Positions 43,358 through 52,251 of a stretch of DNA of 64,000 nt are shown in pieces. The stretch comes from Streptomyces sp. NBC_00433 (lineage in GTDB: Bacteria > Actinomycetota > Actinomycetes > Streptomycetales > Streptomycetaceae). A program made the translations under genes and the position numbers. Each line of letters opens with the position of its first letter. The first letter of the stretch is position 1. The notes beneath the pieces are model-generated. The model had not been told where the DNA came from. It did no database searches and saw nothing but the letters and a program-made list of their open reading frames with translations. Location: contig CP107926.1 of NCBI GenBank assembly GCA_036015235.1, positions 5,103,501 to 5,167,500 of the forward strand, given 5' to 3'.

Positions 43358-43960
43358 TCACCGCGAGCCGGCGGGGACCGGGTTGGACCAGATGTCGATC
43401 ACGACCTGGTGGTGGGCCGGGACGGCCGCGGACGTACGGTTCGCGTAGTTCCGGTCGACCCGTGCCGCCTCGGTCGCGTTCGGCTTGGCGTTGAGGCACG
43501 AAGTGCCGGGGCCGTGGCCGGACATGATCTCGGAGCACGGGCCGCTGTAGTGGTCGGGCAGCCCGAGGATGTGGCCGGTCTCGTGCGCCATGATCCGGGT
43601 CATGTCGTAGCCCTCGGCCACCGCCTCCTGGCCCAGTTGCGACTGCCCCCGGCCGCCCGGGAAGATCGGTCCCAGCGTCGTCTGGGGCCACCCGCTGGTC
43701 GCGACGTAGACGAAGTCCGCCGAGCTGGACGAGCTTGCCGGCTGAAGGTGCACGTTGTGCACCGCGGCGTTCCAGTTCTGCACGCCCTGCGCGATCGCGC
43801 CCGCCCACTGGCCCGCTCGGCTGGCGTCGTAGGTCAGGGTGACCACTGCCGCCGCACTCGCCGTCGGCGCGGACTGCGCGGCTTGCGCGGAGGCGATACC
43901 TGATGTCGTGCCCAGCATGGCGGGGATCAGCGCCGCCACGGCGACTATTCGCTTGATCAT
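43358..43960 (-). CDS. snpA: Snapalysin-family secreted zinc metalloprotease
   Basis: 200 aa, ATG 43960 with AAGGAGG 12 nt upstream. Signal peptide (IVAVAALIPAMLGTTSG) then a very short or absent propeptide before VVTLTYDASRAGQWAGAI. The M7 zinc motif is complete: MAHETGHILGLPDHYSG (HExxH, then GxxD as third ligand), followed by PCSEIMSGHGPGTSC, the snapalysin Met-turn and disulphide. Snapalysin is the smallest known metalloprotease and is essentially confined to Streptomyces, which supports the host assignment. In many strains it has a neighbouring LysR regulator; none is seen here. Confidence 0.93.
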   Translation of the reverse strand: MIKRIVAVAALIPAMLGTTSGIASAQAAQSAPTASAAAVVTLTYDASRAGQWAGAIAQGVQNWNAAVHNVHLQPASSSSSADFVYVATSGWPQTTLGPIFPGGRGQSQLGQEAVAEGYDMTRIMAHETGHILGLPDHYSGPCSEIMSGHGPGTSCLNAKPNATEAARVDRNYANRTSAAVPAHHQVVIDIWSNPVPAGSR

Positions 43961-44121
43961 GAGACTCGTGCGCCTCCTTGGCATCAGTTGTGCCGGTGAG
44001 CAACAAGGGCACCATGCCGTGCGCGGGCTCCACAAGTACCGCGCTGCGAAGAGCTGTTGAGCGGGGATCCGCCTCGGCGGCGGTGGCCGTTTCGACCGGT
44101 GATCGAGGAGGAGGGCACCAC

Positions 44122-45588
44122 ATGGCGGATGATGGGAGCGACGGGGGAGCAGCGGACGTGAGGGGCGGAGCGGTGGCAGACAGCGAATCCATCCGGTCGG
44201 GGTCGGGGTCGGGGTCGGACGTCAGGGCGGCCGAGCCGGTGCCGGTGCCTGCGACGGCACCGGTGCCGAACGCCGAGGCAGCGGCCGGGACGGCGACCGG
44301 GTCCGGGACTGCGAATGGCGCCGCCGAGACCGAGACCGCCACCGAGACCGAGGCCGCCGCCGGGGCCCCGAACGCCGCCGGGGCCGCCAAGCCGCGGCGG
44401 GCGGTGCGGCGGCGGTTGGGTGGGGCCGTCGTCTTCCTCGTCCTCGTGCTGCTGTTCGCCCTGCCCTGGTGGACGCTGTTCGGGTCCGGCGTGGACTGGC
44501 CCCTGCCGGTCTTCCTGGCCGGCACCGTCGTCTTCGCCGTCTGGCTGGTGTCCTTCCCCTTCCTGATGGCCGCGGGCCACGGGCGGCGGCGGGCCGACCG
44601 GGCGGCCCGCGTGGCGGACACCAGCCTCGGGATGGTCTGGGTGCTGTTCACCTGGTCGGTGCTCGGCGGCCTGGCGCACCTCGTGCTGATCGGGCTCGGT
44701 GTCGGCGGCGCCGACCGGGCCAGGACCGTCGCCGCGGCCGTCGCCGCCATCTCGGCCGTCCTGCTGGCCTGGGGACATCACGAGGCCATGCGCGTGCCCC
44801 GCGTGAAGCGGGTGGACGTGCACGTCCCCCGGCTCGGCGGCGGCCTGGACGGGACCCGCGTCGTCGTCCTGGCCGACACCCACTACGGGCCGATCGACCG
44901 GGCCGGCTGGTCGGCGCGGGTCACCGAGGCGGTCAACGCGCTCGACGCGGACGTCGTGGTCCACGCGGGCGACATCGCCGACGGCACCCCCGTCCAGCGC
45001 CGGGAGCAGTCCGCGCCGCTCGGGGCGATCCGCTCGCGGCTGGCGAAGGTCTACGTCACCGGCAACCACGAATACTTCGGCGAGGCCCAGGGCTGGCTCG
45101 ACCGCATGGCCGAGCTGGGCTGGGAGCCGCTGCACAACCGCCACGTCGTGGTGGAGCGCGGCGGCGACCAGCTCGTACTCGCCGGGGTGGACGACGTGAC
45201 CGCCGAGTCCTCCGGCCTGGCAGGGCACCGCGCCAACCTGATCGGCGCGCTGGCGGGCGCGGACCCGGACCGCCCGGTCCTGCTCGTCGCCCACCAGCCC
45301 AAGTACGTCTCGCAGGCCGCGGCCGCCGACATCGACCTCCAGGTCTCCGGGCACACCCACGGCGGCCAGATCTGGCCGTTCAACTTCCTCGTCAGGATCG
45401 ACCAGCCCGTGGTCCACGGCCTGAGCCGGCACGGCGGCCGGACACAGCTCTACACCAGCCGCGGCACCGGCTTCTGGGGCCCGCCCTTCCGGGTCTTCGC
45501 ACCGAGCGAGATCACCCTGCTCACCCTCCGCTCGGGCGCCGGGCAGCCCCTCGCCGGCCGCGCGGACGCCCCCGGGGCCGGCGCCTGA
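44122..45588 (+). CDS. Membrane-anchored calcineurin-like metallophosphoesterase
   Basis: 488 aa, ATG 44122 after GAGGAGGAGGG. The first ~95 residues are a disordered Ala/Glu/Thr/Pro tail. Four hydrophobic segments follow (VVFLVLVLLFALPWW; FLAGTVVFAVWLVSFPFLM; MVWVLFTWSVLGGLAHLVLI; VAAAVAAISAVLLAWG). The C-terminal half is a phosphoesterase like YaeI/YkuE: VVLADTHYGP (D-x-H), VVHAGDIADG (GD), VTGNHEYFGE (GNHE), LLVAHQPKY and VSGHTHGGQIWP. It should hydrolyse a phospholipid or a cell-envelope phosphoester at the inner face or outside, depending on topology. Standalone gene. Confidence 0.9.
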   Translation: MADDGSDGGAADVRGGAVADSESIRSGSGSGSDVRAAEPVPVPATAPVPNAEAAAGTATGSGTANGAAETETATETEAAAGAPNAAGAAKPRRAVRRRLGGAVVFLVLVLLFALPWWTLFGSGVDWPLPVFLAGTVVFAVWLVSFPFLMAAGHGRRRADRAARVADTSLGMVWVLFTWSVLGGLAHLVLIGLGVGGADRARTVAAAVAAISAVLLAWGHHEAMRVPRVKRVDVHVPRLGGGLDGTRVVVLADTHYGPIDRAGWSARVTEAVNALDADVVVHAGDIADGTPVQRREQSAPLGAIRSRLAKVYVTGNHEYFGEAQGWLDRMAELGWEPLHNRHVVVERGGDQLVLAGVDDVTAESSGLAGHRANLIGALAGADPDRPVLLVAHQPKYVSQAAAADIDLQVSGHTHGGQIWPFNFLVRIDQPVVHGLSRHGGRTQLYTSRGTGFWGPPFRVFAPSEITLLTLRSGAGQPLAGRADAPGAGA

Positions 45589-45847
45589 GGGCTGCGGCCC
45601 CGCCGTCCGCGGCGGATCGGAGCGCGGCGCCGGACGCGGTGCGCCGCACGACGGAGGGTCGTCCTGACCCACGGCCCGCGGCGCGCGGCCACCGGTCGTC
45701 CGTCCGGTCCGGCTCCGCGGGCGGCCGGCGCCGATCGCCGTCCTCGGGCCGCCCGAACCCGGCTCGGCGTTCACGCGGGAGAGTGGACTCGGGTGGCTCT
45801 CCGCCCGGTGCGGGGGATACGGGAGAGGGGGCTGGTGATCATGAGGC

Positions 45848-47476
45848 GTGATCCTCCAACTCCGTCAGACCCTCCTCCTCCGCCGCGGCCTGCTGCCCGG
45901 CGTCGGCTGTCTCGCGCTGCTGTCCCTGCTGCCCGCCGCGGCCGCCACGTCAGCCTCGGCCTCGCCCGCTTCCGCGGCCTCTTCCCCGACCGCCCGGCCG
46001 GCTCCCCCCGTAGCCCGGCCGGCCACTCCCGCCGAGCGGCGCACCGCGGCGTACCTGGCCGCGATCCAGCAGCGGCCTGCCGCGCTGGACGCCTTCTTCC
46101 GGGCGCTGCCCAAGGGCGGCGACCTGCACAACCACCTGTCCGGTGCTGCGTCGACCGAGTTTCTGATCCAGCTCGCCGGGGAGGACGGCCTGTGCGTCGA
46201 CACCTCGTCGCTCACCGCGCTGCCACCGCCGTGCGGCGCGGGCACCCGGCCGGCCACCGAGGCCCGTACGGACACCGCCTTCCGTGACGCGATCCTGCGC
46301 GCCTGGTCCATGCAGGACTTCCCGGCCGGCGAGTCGGGGCACGACCACTTCTTCGACGCCTTCGGGAAGTTCGGCGAGGTGACCTGGCGAAACCGGGGCA
46401 AGCTGCTCGCCGACGTCGCCGACTCCGTCGCGCGGCAGAACCAGTCGTATCTGGAGACCATGATCACCCCGGCCTCCGACGCCGCCAGGGCGCTCGCCCA
46501 GGAGGTCGGCTACGACGCCGACTTCGCCCGGATGCACAGCAAGCTGGTCGCCGGCGGCAAGCTGGACAAGCTCGTGGCGACCGCACGGGACGAGGCGGAC
46601 GCGGGCGACAGGGAATTCCGCGACGCCGAGCACTGCGGCACCGCGGCCGCGGCGCCGGGCTGCCGCGTCACCGTCCGCTGGATCTCGCAGGCCTCCCGCG
46701 GCACCGCGCCCGAGCGGGTCTTCACGCAGCTGGCGCTCGGCATGCGGCTGGCCGAGCGCGACCCCCGCTTCGTCGCGGTGAACCTCGTGCAGCCCGAGGA
46801 CTGGGACAGCTCGCTGCGCGACTACAGCCTGCAGATGCGCATGCTGGACTATCTGCACGGCGTCTACCCCCGGGCCCACATCACCCTGCACGCAGGGGAA
46901 CTGGTGCCCGGCCTGGTCAAGCCCGAGGACCTGACCTTCCACGTCCGCGAGGCGGTGCTGACCGGCCAGGCCGAGCGCGTCGGCCACGGCGTCGACCTGG
47001 TCCACGAGGACGACTGGCAGCAGCTCGCCCGCACCATGGCCGCACGCGGCATCGCGGTGGAGGTGCCCTTCACCAGCAACGCGCAGATCCTCGGCGTCAA
47101 GGGCGCCGACCACCCCTTCAACACCTACCGCGCCTACGGCGTACCCGTGGTGCTGGCCACCGACGACCCCGGCGTCTCGCGCATCGACATCAGCCACGAA
47201 TACGCGTACGCCTCCCGGACCTACGGCCTCGGCTACCCGGTGCTCAAGGACCTGGCGCGGGCCTCCCTGGAGTACGCCTTCCTGCCGGGGCGCAGCCTGT
47301 GGGCCGCCCGCGGCCGCTACACGGTGGCCGGCCCCTGCGCCCAGGAACGCCCCGGAGCCGCACGGCCGGGCAGGCCCTGCGCGCGGTTCCTGGCGGGGAG
47401 CCGGAAGGCGTCCCTGGAGTGGCAGGAGGAGGGCGCCTTCGCCCGCTTCGAGCAGCAGCACGCGGCGCGTCCGTAG
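45848..47476 (+). CDS. Secreted adenosine deaminase-family protein
   Basis: 542 aa from GTG 45848. Signal peptide (LLPGVGCLALLSLLPAAAA) and a Pro/Ala linker. Catalytic TIM barrel: LPKGGDLHNHLSGAAS (HxH zinc ligands), LHAGELVPGL (His and catalytic Glu), RVGHGVDL (His), EVPFTSNAQI and LATDDPGVSR (final Asp pair). Long inserts make it closer to ADGF/CECR1-type extracellular deaminases than to cytosolic Add. It should convert extracellular adenosine to inosine. A terminator follows. In an animal- or phage-facing context adenosine removal could be signalling, but nucleoside scavenging is the simple explanation. Confidence 0.88.
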   Translation: MILQLRQTLLLRRGLLPGVGCLALLSLLPAAAATSASASPASAASSPTARPAPPVARPATPAERRTAAYLAAIQQRPAALDAFFRALPKGGDLHNHLSGAASTEFLIQLAGEDGLCVDTSSLTALPPPCGAGTRPATEARTDTAFRDAILRAWSMQDFPAGESGHDHFFDAFGKFGEVTWRNRGKLLADVADSVARQNQSYLETMITPASDAARALAQEVGYDADFARMHSKLVAGGKLDKLVATARDEADAGDREFRDAEHCGTAAAAPGCRVTVRWISQASRGTAPERVFTQLALGMRLAERDPRFVAVNLVQPEDWDSSLRDYSLQMRMLDYLHGVYPRAHITLHAGELVPGLVKPEDLTFHVREAVLTGQAERVGHGVDLVHEDDWQQLARTMAARGIAVEVPFTSNAQILGVKGADHPFNTYRAYGVPVVLATDDPGVSRIDISHEYAYASRTYGLGYPVLKDLARASLEYAFLPGRSLWAARGRYTVAGPCAQERPGAARPGRPCARFLAGSRKASLEWQEEGAFARFEQQHAARP

Positions 47477-47480
47477 CGCC

Positions 47481-47505
47481 CCGGCCGCCGTCTCCCGGCG
47501 GCCGG
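47481..47505. terminator. Terminator hairpin
   Basis: CCGGCCGCC (47481-47489) and GGCGGCCGG (47497-47505), loop of 7, between converging stops at 47476 and 47532. Confidence 0.65.
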
Positions 47506-47531
47506 CACGCGCGGCCGGCGGGAGGCGGGGC

Positions 47532-48074
47532 TCAGGGGCGGTTCAGGCCCCAGGTCTGGAGGGCGTAGGGGCGGCCCTTCTCCTCGCCCTCGATCAGCGG
47601 GAGGTCGAGGAGGTCGAAGCCCGCCTTGGCGGCCACGGTCACGCTCGCGGTGTTCTCGGCCTCCAGCTCCAGGACCACCTGCTCCGCGCCGAGCTGCTCG
47701 AAGGCGTACGCGGCCATCACCCGCACCGCCCGCACCGCGAGGCCCCGGCCGCGGTGGGCGGGGCCGACCGCGTAACCGATCTCGGTGCCCTCGGGGCCGT
47801 GCTTCAGCATCACCTCGCCGAGCGGTTCGCCGCCGTCCTCGGTGATGGCGAGCAGCACGGCCGTGCCCTCCGCCCGCAGCTTCCTGGCCCGGTCGAGCCG
47901 GGCGCGGGCGGCCGCCGCGTCGAAGGGCGAGACGATCGGCGTCCAGTACGCGATGTCGGGGTGGTCGAACAGGTCCGGCATCGCGCCCGTGTCCGCTTCC
48001 GTCCAGTCGCGCAGGACGAGCCCTTCCCCCGCCAGCTCGATCCGGTCGGGGAAGAGTGACGCTGCGCTGTTCAT
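47532..48074 (-). CDS. GNAT acetyltransferase (RimJ/RimL-like)
   Basis: 180 aa. GLVLRDWTEADTGAM opens the fold as in RimJ-type GNATs; EIGYAVGPAHRGRGLAVRAV (residues ~97-116) is the acetyl-CoA loop; ENTASVTVAAKAGF is the typical Asn-Ser-Val-helix that closes the site. It acetylates a protein N-terminus, amine or antibiotic of unknown identity. Starts 15 bp after the MarR stop, so it is the second gene of a MarR-GNAT operon, which suggests inducible detoxification. Confidence 0.9.
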   Translation of the reverse strand: MNSAASLFPDRIELAGEGLVLRDWTEADTGAMPDLFDHPDIAYWTPIVSPFDAAAARARLDRARKLRAEGTAVLLAITEDGGEPLGEVMLKHGPEGTEIGYAVGPAHRGRGLAVRAVRVMAAYAFEQLGAEQVVLELEAENTASVTVAAKAGFDLLDLPLIEGEEKGRPYALQTWGLNRP

Positions 48075-48089
48075 GGTGGACCTCCCGGG

Positions 48090-48551
48090 TCAGGTGTTCT
48101 CTGCGGCCGTCGGCGGACCGTGCGGCCCGGCCAGCCGGTCGAGCAGGCCGGCCAGTGCGGTCCGCTCCGCGGCCGTCAGCTCCGCGGCGAATTCGGCGTC
48201 GACGGCGTGGGCGAGGTCGCCGCAGGTCGCGAGGAGTTGGCGGCCGTGTGCGGTGAGGGTCAGGACCTGGCGGCGGCGGTCGCCGGGGTCCCGCACCCGC
48301 TGGATCGCGCCGAGCTTCTCCAGGTGGTCGGCCAGGGCCACGACGAGGCTGGGCGCGACGCCCATCACACCGGCGACCTCCAGTTGCGACGACGCCTTCC
48401 CGGCGTCGAGCAGGACCATCAACCCGACGTGCTTGGGCTTGAGTTCGTGGGGCTCGATGCGGGCCGCGAAGAGATCGGCCGCGATCGTCCCGAGCACGCC
48501 GAGGCGGAATACGACGCTGGAATTCACCTTGCCTTGATCCACGGGCGTCAT
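48090..48551 (-). CDS. MarR-family transcriptional regulator
   Basis: 153 aa. Winged HTH: HELKPKHVGLMVLLDAG, MGVAPSLVVALADHLEKLGA, RVRDPGDRRRQVLTLT (wing). The short upstream region (48552-48600) is AT-rich (CAAATTATTCACGATC), probably promoter plus operator. It likely represses itself and the downstream GNAT gene. Confidence 0.92.
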   Translation of the reverse strand: MTPVDQGKVNSSVVFRLGVLGTIAADLFAARIEPHELKPKHVGLMVLLDAGKASSQLEVAGVMGVAPSLVVALADHLEKLGAIQRVRDPGDRRRQVLTLTAHGRQLLATCGDLAHAVDAEFAAELTAAERTALAGLLDRLAGPHGPPTAAENT

Positions 48552-48959
48552 GCTACATCGCTCAAATTATTCACGATCAGAATGGTTGCTGTGCTGGCTC
48601 AGGGGGTTCACCCGCGCGCGGCCCTGCCCGGGACGACGCGCCGGCCCGGGGCAGCCTGGACGCCTCGGTGCCGTGGGTCTCCGAGTGGTACGCCCTGCTC
48701 AGGAGCGCGGCGCCGAGCGCTGCCGCGTCGAAGGCCGCGGCGCAGCACGGCGGGCGAGGCGGCCGCGCCGCTCGGCACGTACAGCGGGATCATCGTGCTG
48801 CCCGTCGAGGAGCGGCGGCACATGGTGGCCGGGCCGAGGAGTCGCCGCGGGACCGGCTCGGCCTCGACGGCGACGAGGAATCCGACCCGCCCTTCCGCTC
48901 CCTGTGCCGGCGCGCGACCCGGTCCGAGGGATGGCAGGCCCCGCGGGGCCGGAAAGGCC
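48552..48959. other. Gene-free stretch with a possible decayed ORF
   Basis: Apart from the AT-rich MarR promoter (48552-48600), one frame shows SLDASVPWVSEWYALLRSAA and another PLGTYSGIIVLPVEERRHMV. They look like pieces of a single decayed enzyme, perhaps a methyltransferase, but I cannot assign them. Confidence 0.3.
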
Positions 48960-49949
48960 CTAGTGCACGAGGCCGGCGGGGTGGGCGTCGTCGTAGGTGA
49001 CCCAGCCCGCGTCCGCCGAGGCGAAGGGGTTGCCCATCGCGCGGATCGCGTCGTAGTAGTCGTGGCTGTAGGCGGGCCACAGGGCGGTCAGCTGGGTGCG
49101 GAGGGTCAGCAGGGAGGCGCTGATCTCCGTGCGGGCGGTGGCCTGGCCGGTGCCGGGGGCGTGCAGGACGTGGAGGTCGGTGAGGAGGTCGCGCAGTTCC
49201 TTCGACCAGCGCATGCGCCCCACCGCGACGTCGGTGCCGCTCGGGTGGGCGGCGGCGCCGTTGACGATCTCCGTCAGCGTCGCCGCGTGCGGGGCGCCCG
49301 CCGACGCGCGGGTGACCATCCCGTTGATGTACTTCGCCTTGTTGTCCTCGGGGCGGGCCGCCGCGAATTGCAGGATCCGGTTCCGGGTGCCCTCCGCGTC
49401 GGTGGTGATCGCGAGTTGTACGGCGGCGCCGATATGGGTCCTGAGGCCCTGCACGTAGCCGCTCCAGGCTTTGCCCTCGCCCACGGTGAGGGCCTTGAGC
49501 GCCTCTTTCAGCTTCGCTTCCTCCGGGTAGTCGTCGACGAGCACCGGGCCGTTGCTGTTCCAGTGGATGATGTTCTTCGGCGCTTTGACGGTCACGCCGG
49601 TCCTGCCGAGTTTGCGGAATTCCGCGGCAAGGCCTTCCGCGAAGCCGTTGCCGCCGGTGGCCCCCGCCCAGCAGGCGACGAGGACGATCGTGTCGTCGTT
49701 CGCGAGCCCGCGGCCCACGAACTCCTGGACGAATTCGTCAGGTCTCCTGCCTTCGACGCTGCCCGGCCCGCCGTGCCCGATGACGTAGTTGACGCCCGGC
49801 GAGCGCACCATCGCCCCCGGCTGGGCGAAGGTGGAGGCGGTCCGCCCGGTCAGCGCCTCCAGCGCCGCGACCGTCTCCTGTAACTCCGCCTGGTCGCGGA
49901 CGCCGCGGTAGTCGTCGGTCTCTTGCCCGTAGCCCTTGTGCAGGATCAT
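48960..49949 (-). CDS. Putative caspase-like (clan CD) protein
   Basis: 329 aa, ATG 49949 with GGGGGG 5 nt upstream. No signal or membrane segment. Residues ~52-130 look like a caspase-hemoglobinase core: GVNYVIGHGGPGSVEG gives a strand-then-HG motif (His59) and TIVLVACWAGATGG gives a strand-then-Cys motif (Cys93), followed by GNGFAEGLAAEF and a VTVKAP strand. This order and spacing fit C80/C14-type cysteine peptidases with a short inter-motif segment. The C-terminal ~190 residues are helical and unrecognised (HDYYDAIRAMGNPF near the end). A TTA codon at 49881-49883 (residue 23) and a hairpin in the leader suggest tight control. Function unknown. Confidence 0.6.
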   Translation of the reverse strand: MILHKGYGQETDDYRGVRDQAELQETVAALEALTGRTASTFAQPGAMVRSPGVNYVIGHGGPGSVEGRRPDEFVQEFVGRGLANDDTIVLVACWAGATGGNGFAEGLAAEFRKLGRTGVTVKAPKNIIHWNSNGPVLVDDYPEEAKLKEALKALTVGEGKAWSGYVQGLRTHIGAAVQLAITTDAEGTRNRILQFAAARPEDNKAKYINGMVTRASAGAPHAATLTEIVNGAAAHPSGTDVAVGRMRWSKELRDLLTDLHVLHAPGTGQATARTEISASLLTLRTQLTALWPAYSHDYYDAIRAMGNPFASADAGWVTYDDAHPAGLVH

Positions 49950-49968
49950 GGGAACCCCCCAGGTCAGA

Positions 49969-49992
49969 TCCGCGGAGAGTGTTCTCCGCGGA
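49969..49992 (-). promoter_or_regulatory. Perfect hairpin/operator in leader of the caspase-like gene
   Basis: TCCGCGGAGA-GTGT-TCTCCGCGGA has perfect 10-bp arms and a 4-nt loop, and ends 19 bp before the start codon. It could be a repressor site or an mRNA structure that occludes the ribosome site. The rest of 49950-50248 has no gene. Confidence 0.6.
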
Positions 49993-50248
49993 CATCGTGA
50001 CCGATTCCTCCCTCCTGCGGAGACACATCGGGAATTCCGCCGAATCCACTGATACGTAAGGCCGTTCCGGCCGGACCCAGCCGGCGTAGGAGCCGTAGTA
50101 CCCGGACGGTCAGACGGCGGCGACCGGGCCTGCGGGGTGGGCGCTTCAGGCGCGGGACCGCCGCGGCACGGGCAGGCGTGCGGGTCCGGCAGGAGGCGGG
50201 CGGCAACTGGCGACGCGGACACCGGAGGGACGACACCGGCCGGAGGGC

Positions 50249-50275
50249 GGGCCGGCGGGTGGTGGCCGCCGGCCC
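50249..50275 (-). terminator. Terminator of the antiporter gene
   Basis: GGGCCGGCGG (50249-50258) pairs with CCGCCGGCCC (50266-50275), loop of 7, 37 bp beyond the antiporter stop. Confidence 0.65.
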
Positions 50276-50311
50276 CCCGTCCGCGGCGTGGGGGGATGTC
50301 GGGGGAAGCGG

Positions 50312-51664
50312 TCAGGCCTGGATCTTGGAGTCGGCCGACTCGCCTTCCGTGGGCTTGCCGCCGTCGCCCTCCGGCGGCGGGATGGTCACGGTGGTGCTCG
50401 CCATCAGCACACTGCTCTTGGGCAGCAGCGGCCCGGCAAGTGCCGTGGTCACCAGGGCCATGATCACCATCATGGTGAACATCTGGCTGTCCAGGACGCC
50501 GAGTTGCACGGCGGTGTTGAGGATGATCAGCTCGGTCAGACCGCGGGTGTTCATCAGCAGGCCGAGTGCCCTCGACTCCACCCAGGACAGCCCGAAGACC
50601 CGGGCCGGTGCGATGGCGCCGATCAGCTTGCCCAGGCACGCGACGGCGACGATGGCGACGAGTTCCACGTACTGGCGGGCGCCGAGCCCGTTCACGTCCA
50701 CGGCCAGGCCGGTCACGATGAAGAAGACCGGCAGCAGGATCGTACTGACGTTGTCGAGCGGCTTGCGCAGGTGCTCGACCAGTTCGCGCGCGGGCTCGCG
50801 CGGCATGATGAAGCCGAAGAGGAACGCGCCGAAGATGCTGTGGATGCCGATCCAGGTGGTGGCGTAGGCGGACAGGAAGGTGCCCGAGGCGAGGAGCACG
50901 AACAGGCCCCGCCACTGCTGCCGGCCGGCGAAGAGGCCCACCATGCGCGCCAGCAGCGGCCGCACCACCCAGAACATCACCACGACGTAGACGGCGCTCA
51001 GCGACAGCACCTGGGCCAGGTCGCGGGCGCTGCCCGAGGTCACCAGCGCCGAGACGTAGGCCAGCATGCACCAGGCGATGATGTCGTCCACGGCCGCGCT
51101 CGCCAGCGACAGCGTGCCGACCCGGGTGTGCCCGAGGCGGCTGTCGGTGATGATGCGGGCCAGCACCGGGAAGGCGGTCACCGACATCGCGGCGCCCAGG
51201 AACATCGAGAAGGTGAGGAAGGAGATGTGGTGGCCCGCCACGGTGTTGTGGTGCGGGTAGAGGAAGGTCGCCAGGGCGACGCCCAGGCCGAAGGCGCAGG
51301 CGACCGACGACAGCGAGACGGCGGCCGCGACCCCGCGGTGCGGGCGCAGGATCCGCTTCTCGAACTCCCAGCCCACCATGAACATGAAGAGGACCAGGCC
51401 GACTTGGGAGACCGCGGACAGCAGTGGTCTGGACTCGGCGGGGAAGAGCTTGTGCGTCAGGTCGCCGGGGAACTGCCCGAGCACGCTGGGCCCGAGCGCG
51501 ATACCGGCCAGCACCTCACCGATGACGGCGGGTTGGCGGAACCGCGGCGCCAGACTGCCCAGTGCCAGACCTACGACCAGCACGAACGCGATGCCCGCGA
51601 GCATCTGCGCAACCTGTAAGTCCGCGTGCGGCGCGAGCGATTTGAGGGCGAGCGTTGACGTCAT
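50312..51664 (-). CDS. CPA2-family cation:proton antiporter
   Basis: 450 aa, ATG 51664 with GAGGAG upstream. About 12-13 membrane segments, e.g. MLAGIAFVLVVGLALGSLA, LLSAVSQVGLVLFMFMVGWE and YVELVAIVAVACLGKLIGAI. The CPA2 hallmarks are present: FRQPAVIGEVLAGIALGPS near the start, SLASAAVDDIIAW with the paired ion-site aspartates, and LLMNTRGLTELIILN. It exchanges K+ or Na+ for H+ without a KTN/TrkA regulatory domain. Similar antiporters occur near polyketide clusters. It is divergent from the caspase-HSP90 gene. A TTA codon at 51617-51619 (residue 16) suggests bldA control. Confidence 0.92.
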   Translation of the reverse strand: MTSTLALKSLAPHADLQVAQMLAGIAFVLVVGLALGSLAPRFRQPAVIGEVLAGIALGPSVLGQFPGDLTHKLFPAESRPLLSAVSQVGLVLFMFMVGWEFEKRILRPHRGVAAAVSLSSVACAFGLGVALATFLYPHHNTVAGHHISFLTFSMFLGAAMSVTAFPVLARIITDSRLGHTRVGTLSLASAAVDDIIAWCMLAYVSALVTSGSARDLAQVLSLSAVYVVVMFWVVRPLLARMVGLFAGRQQWRGLFVLLASGTFLSAYATTWIGIHSIFGAFLFGFIMPREPARELVEHLRKPLDNVSTILLPVFFIVTGLAVDVNGLGARQYVELVAIVAVACLGKLIGAIAPARVFGLSWVESRALGLLMNTRGLTELIILNTAVQLGVLDSQMFTMMVIMALVTTALAGPLLPKSSVLMASTTVTIPPPEGDGGKPTEGESADSKIQA

Positions 51665-52190
51665 TTGCTGTTCTCCTCACGGGAGGACTGCGGCAGACCG
51701 AATCGGGATAGCGCGCGGCGGGACACGTGCAACCTGGGAGTTGCCGGGCAAGCTGATCAGTGGCAAACATCAAGTGTGTCGAACCGGACCGGCTATTCGG
51801 ACGCGTCGCGCGCAGAACATGGGTTCTCGGCCTTCGCACATTCTGTGGCCAGGCGGTCCGACCTCGCCGGATTGCGTGCCAGTGTAATGAGCACGCGCTG
51901 CTCCGTCTACGGAATCCCGGCGCCCCGGCCGTCCCCCGTATTGCCCGCAAAACGTGTCCGCCGCGCATTCGGATCAACGAAATGCCGACGTCAAACGTAT
52001 AGCGGGAGACGCGGTGTTACGCGGCGGAAACAATTCCGCGCGACCGCACCGGAGTTGTCGGCGGCGAGGTGATGTCCGGCGGGTGTTCCGCGTCCATTAC
52101 CCGGCACACGGGAGCGGACGGGCGCGGCGGCGGCCTGCCGGACCCCCGCGGCAAGGTCCCCGAAGCCGCTCGGCGGCCTGGACGGCTGGG
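51665..52190. other. Long divergent intergenic region
   Basis: About 525 bp with no gene, less GC-biased than its surroundings (GGCAAACATCAAGTGTGTCG near 51762, CAACGAAATGCCGACGTC near 51975). It should carry the antiporter promoter and regulatory DNA for the caspase-HSP90 gene. No large repeat is seen. Confidence 0.45.
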
Positions 52191-52251
52191 TATATTGACT
52201 GCCATGCCGCCGGACGGTGAAGGGGAGGCCGATGCAGCTGCAGCCCCCTGA
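52191..52251 (+). promoter_or_regulatory. -10 box and 15-aa micro-ORF before the caspase-HSP90 gene
   Basis: TATATT (52191-52196) is the best -10 in the region and predicts transcription from about 52203. An ATG at 52204 would then be almost leaderless and encodes MPPDGEGEADAAAAP, stopping at 52251 inside the next gene. The real gene has GGGGAGG before ATG 52232. The -35 position has no good match. Confidence 0.4.

Noticed and set aside
41773..45588. Biosynthetic gene cluster around the condensation-domain gene
   Set aside because: Neighbours are a protease and a phosphoesterase; no carrier, adenylation, ketosynthase or tailoring genes.
48960..51071. 703-codon minus-strand ORF joining the caspase-like region with the antiporter region
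   Set aside because: The frame upstream of 49949 is antisense noise within the antiporter's own region; ATG 49949 has a strong ribosome site.
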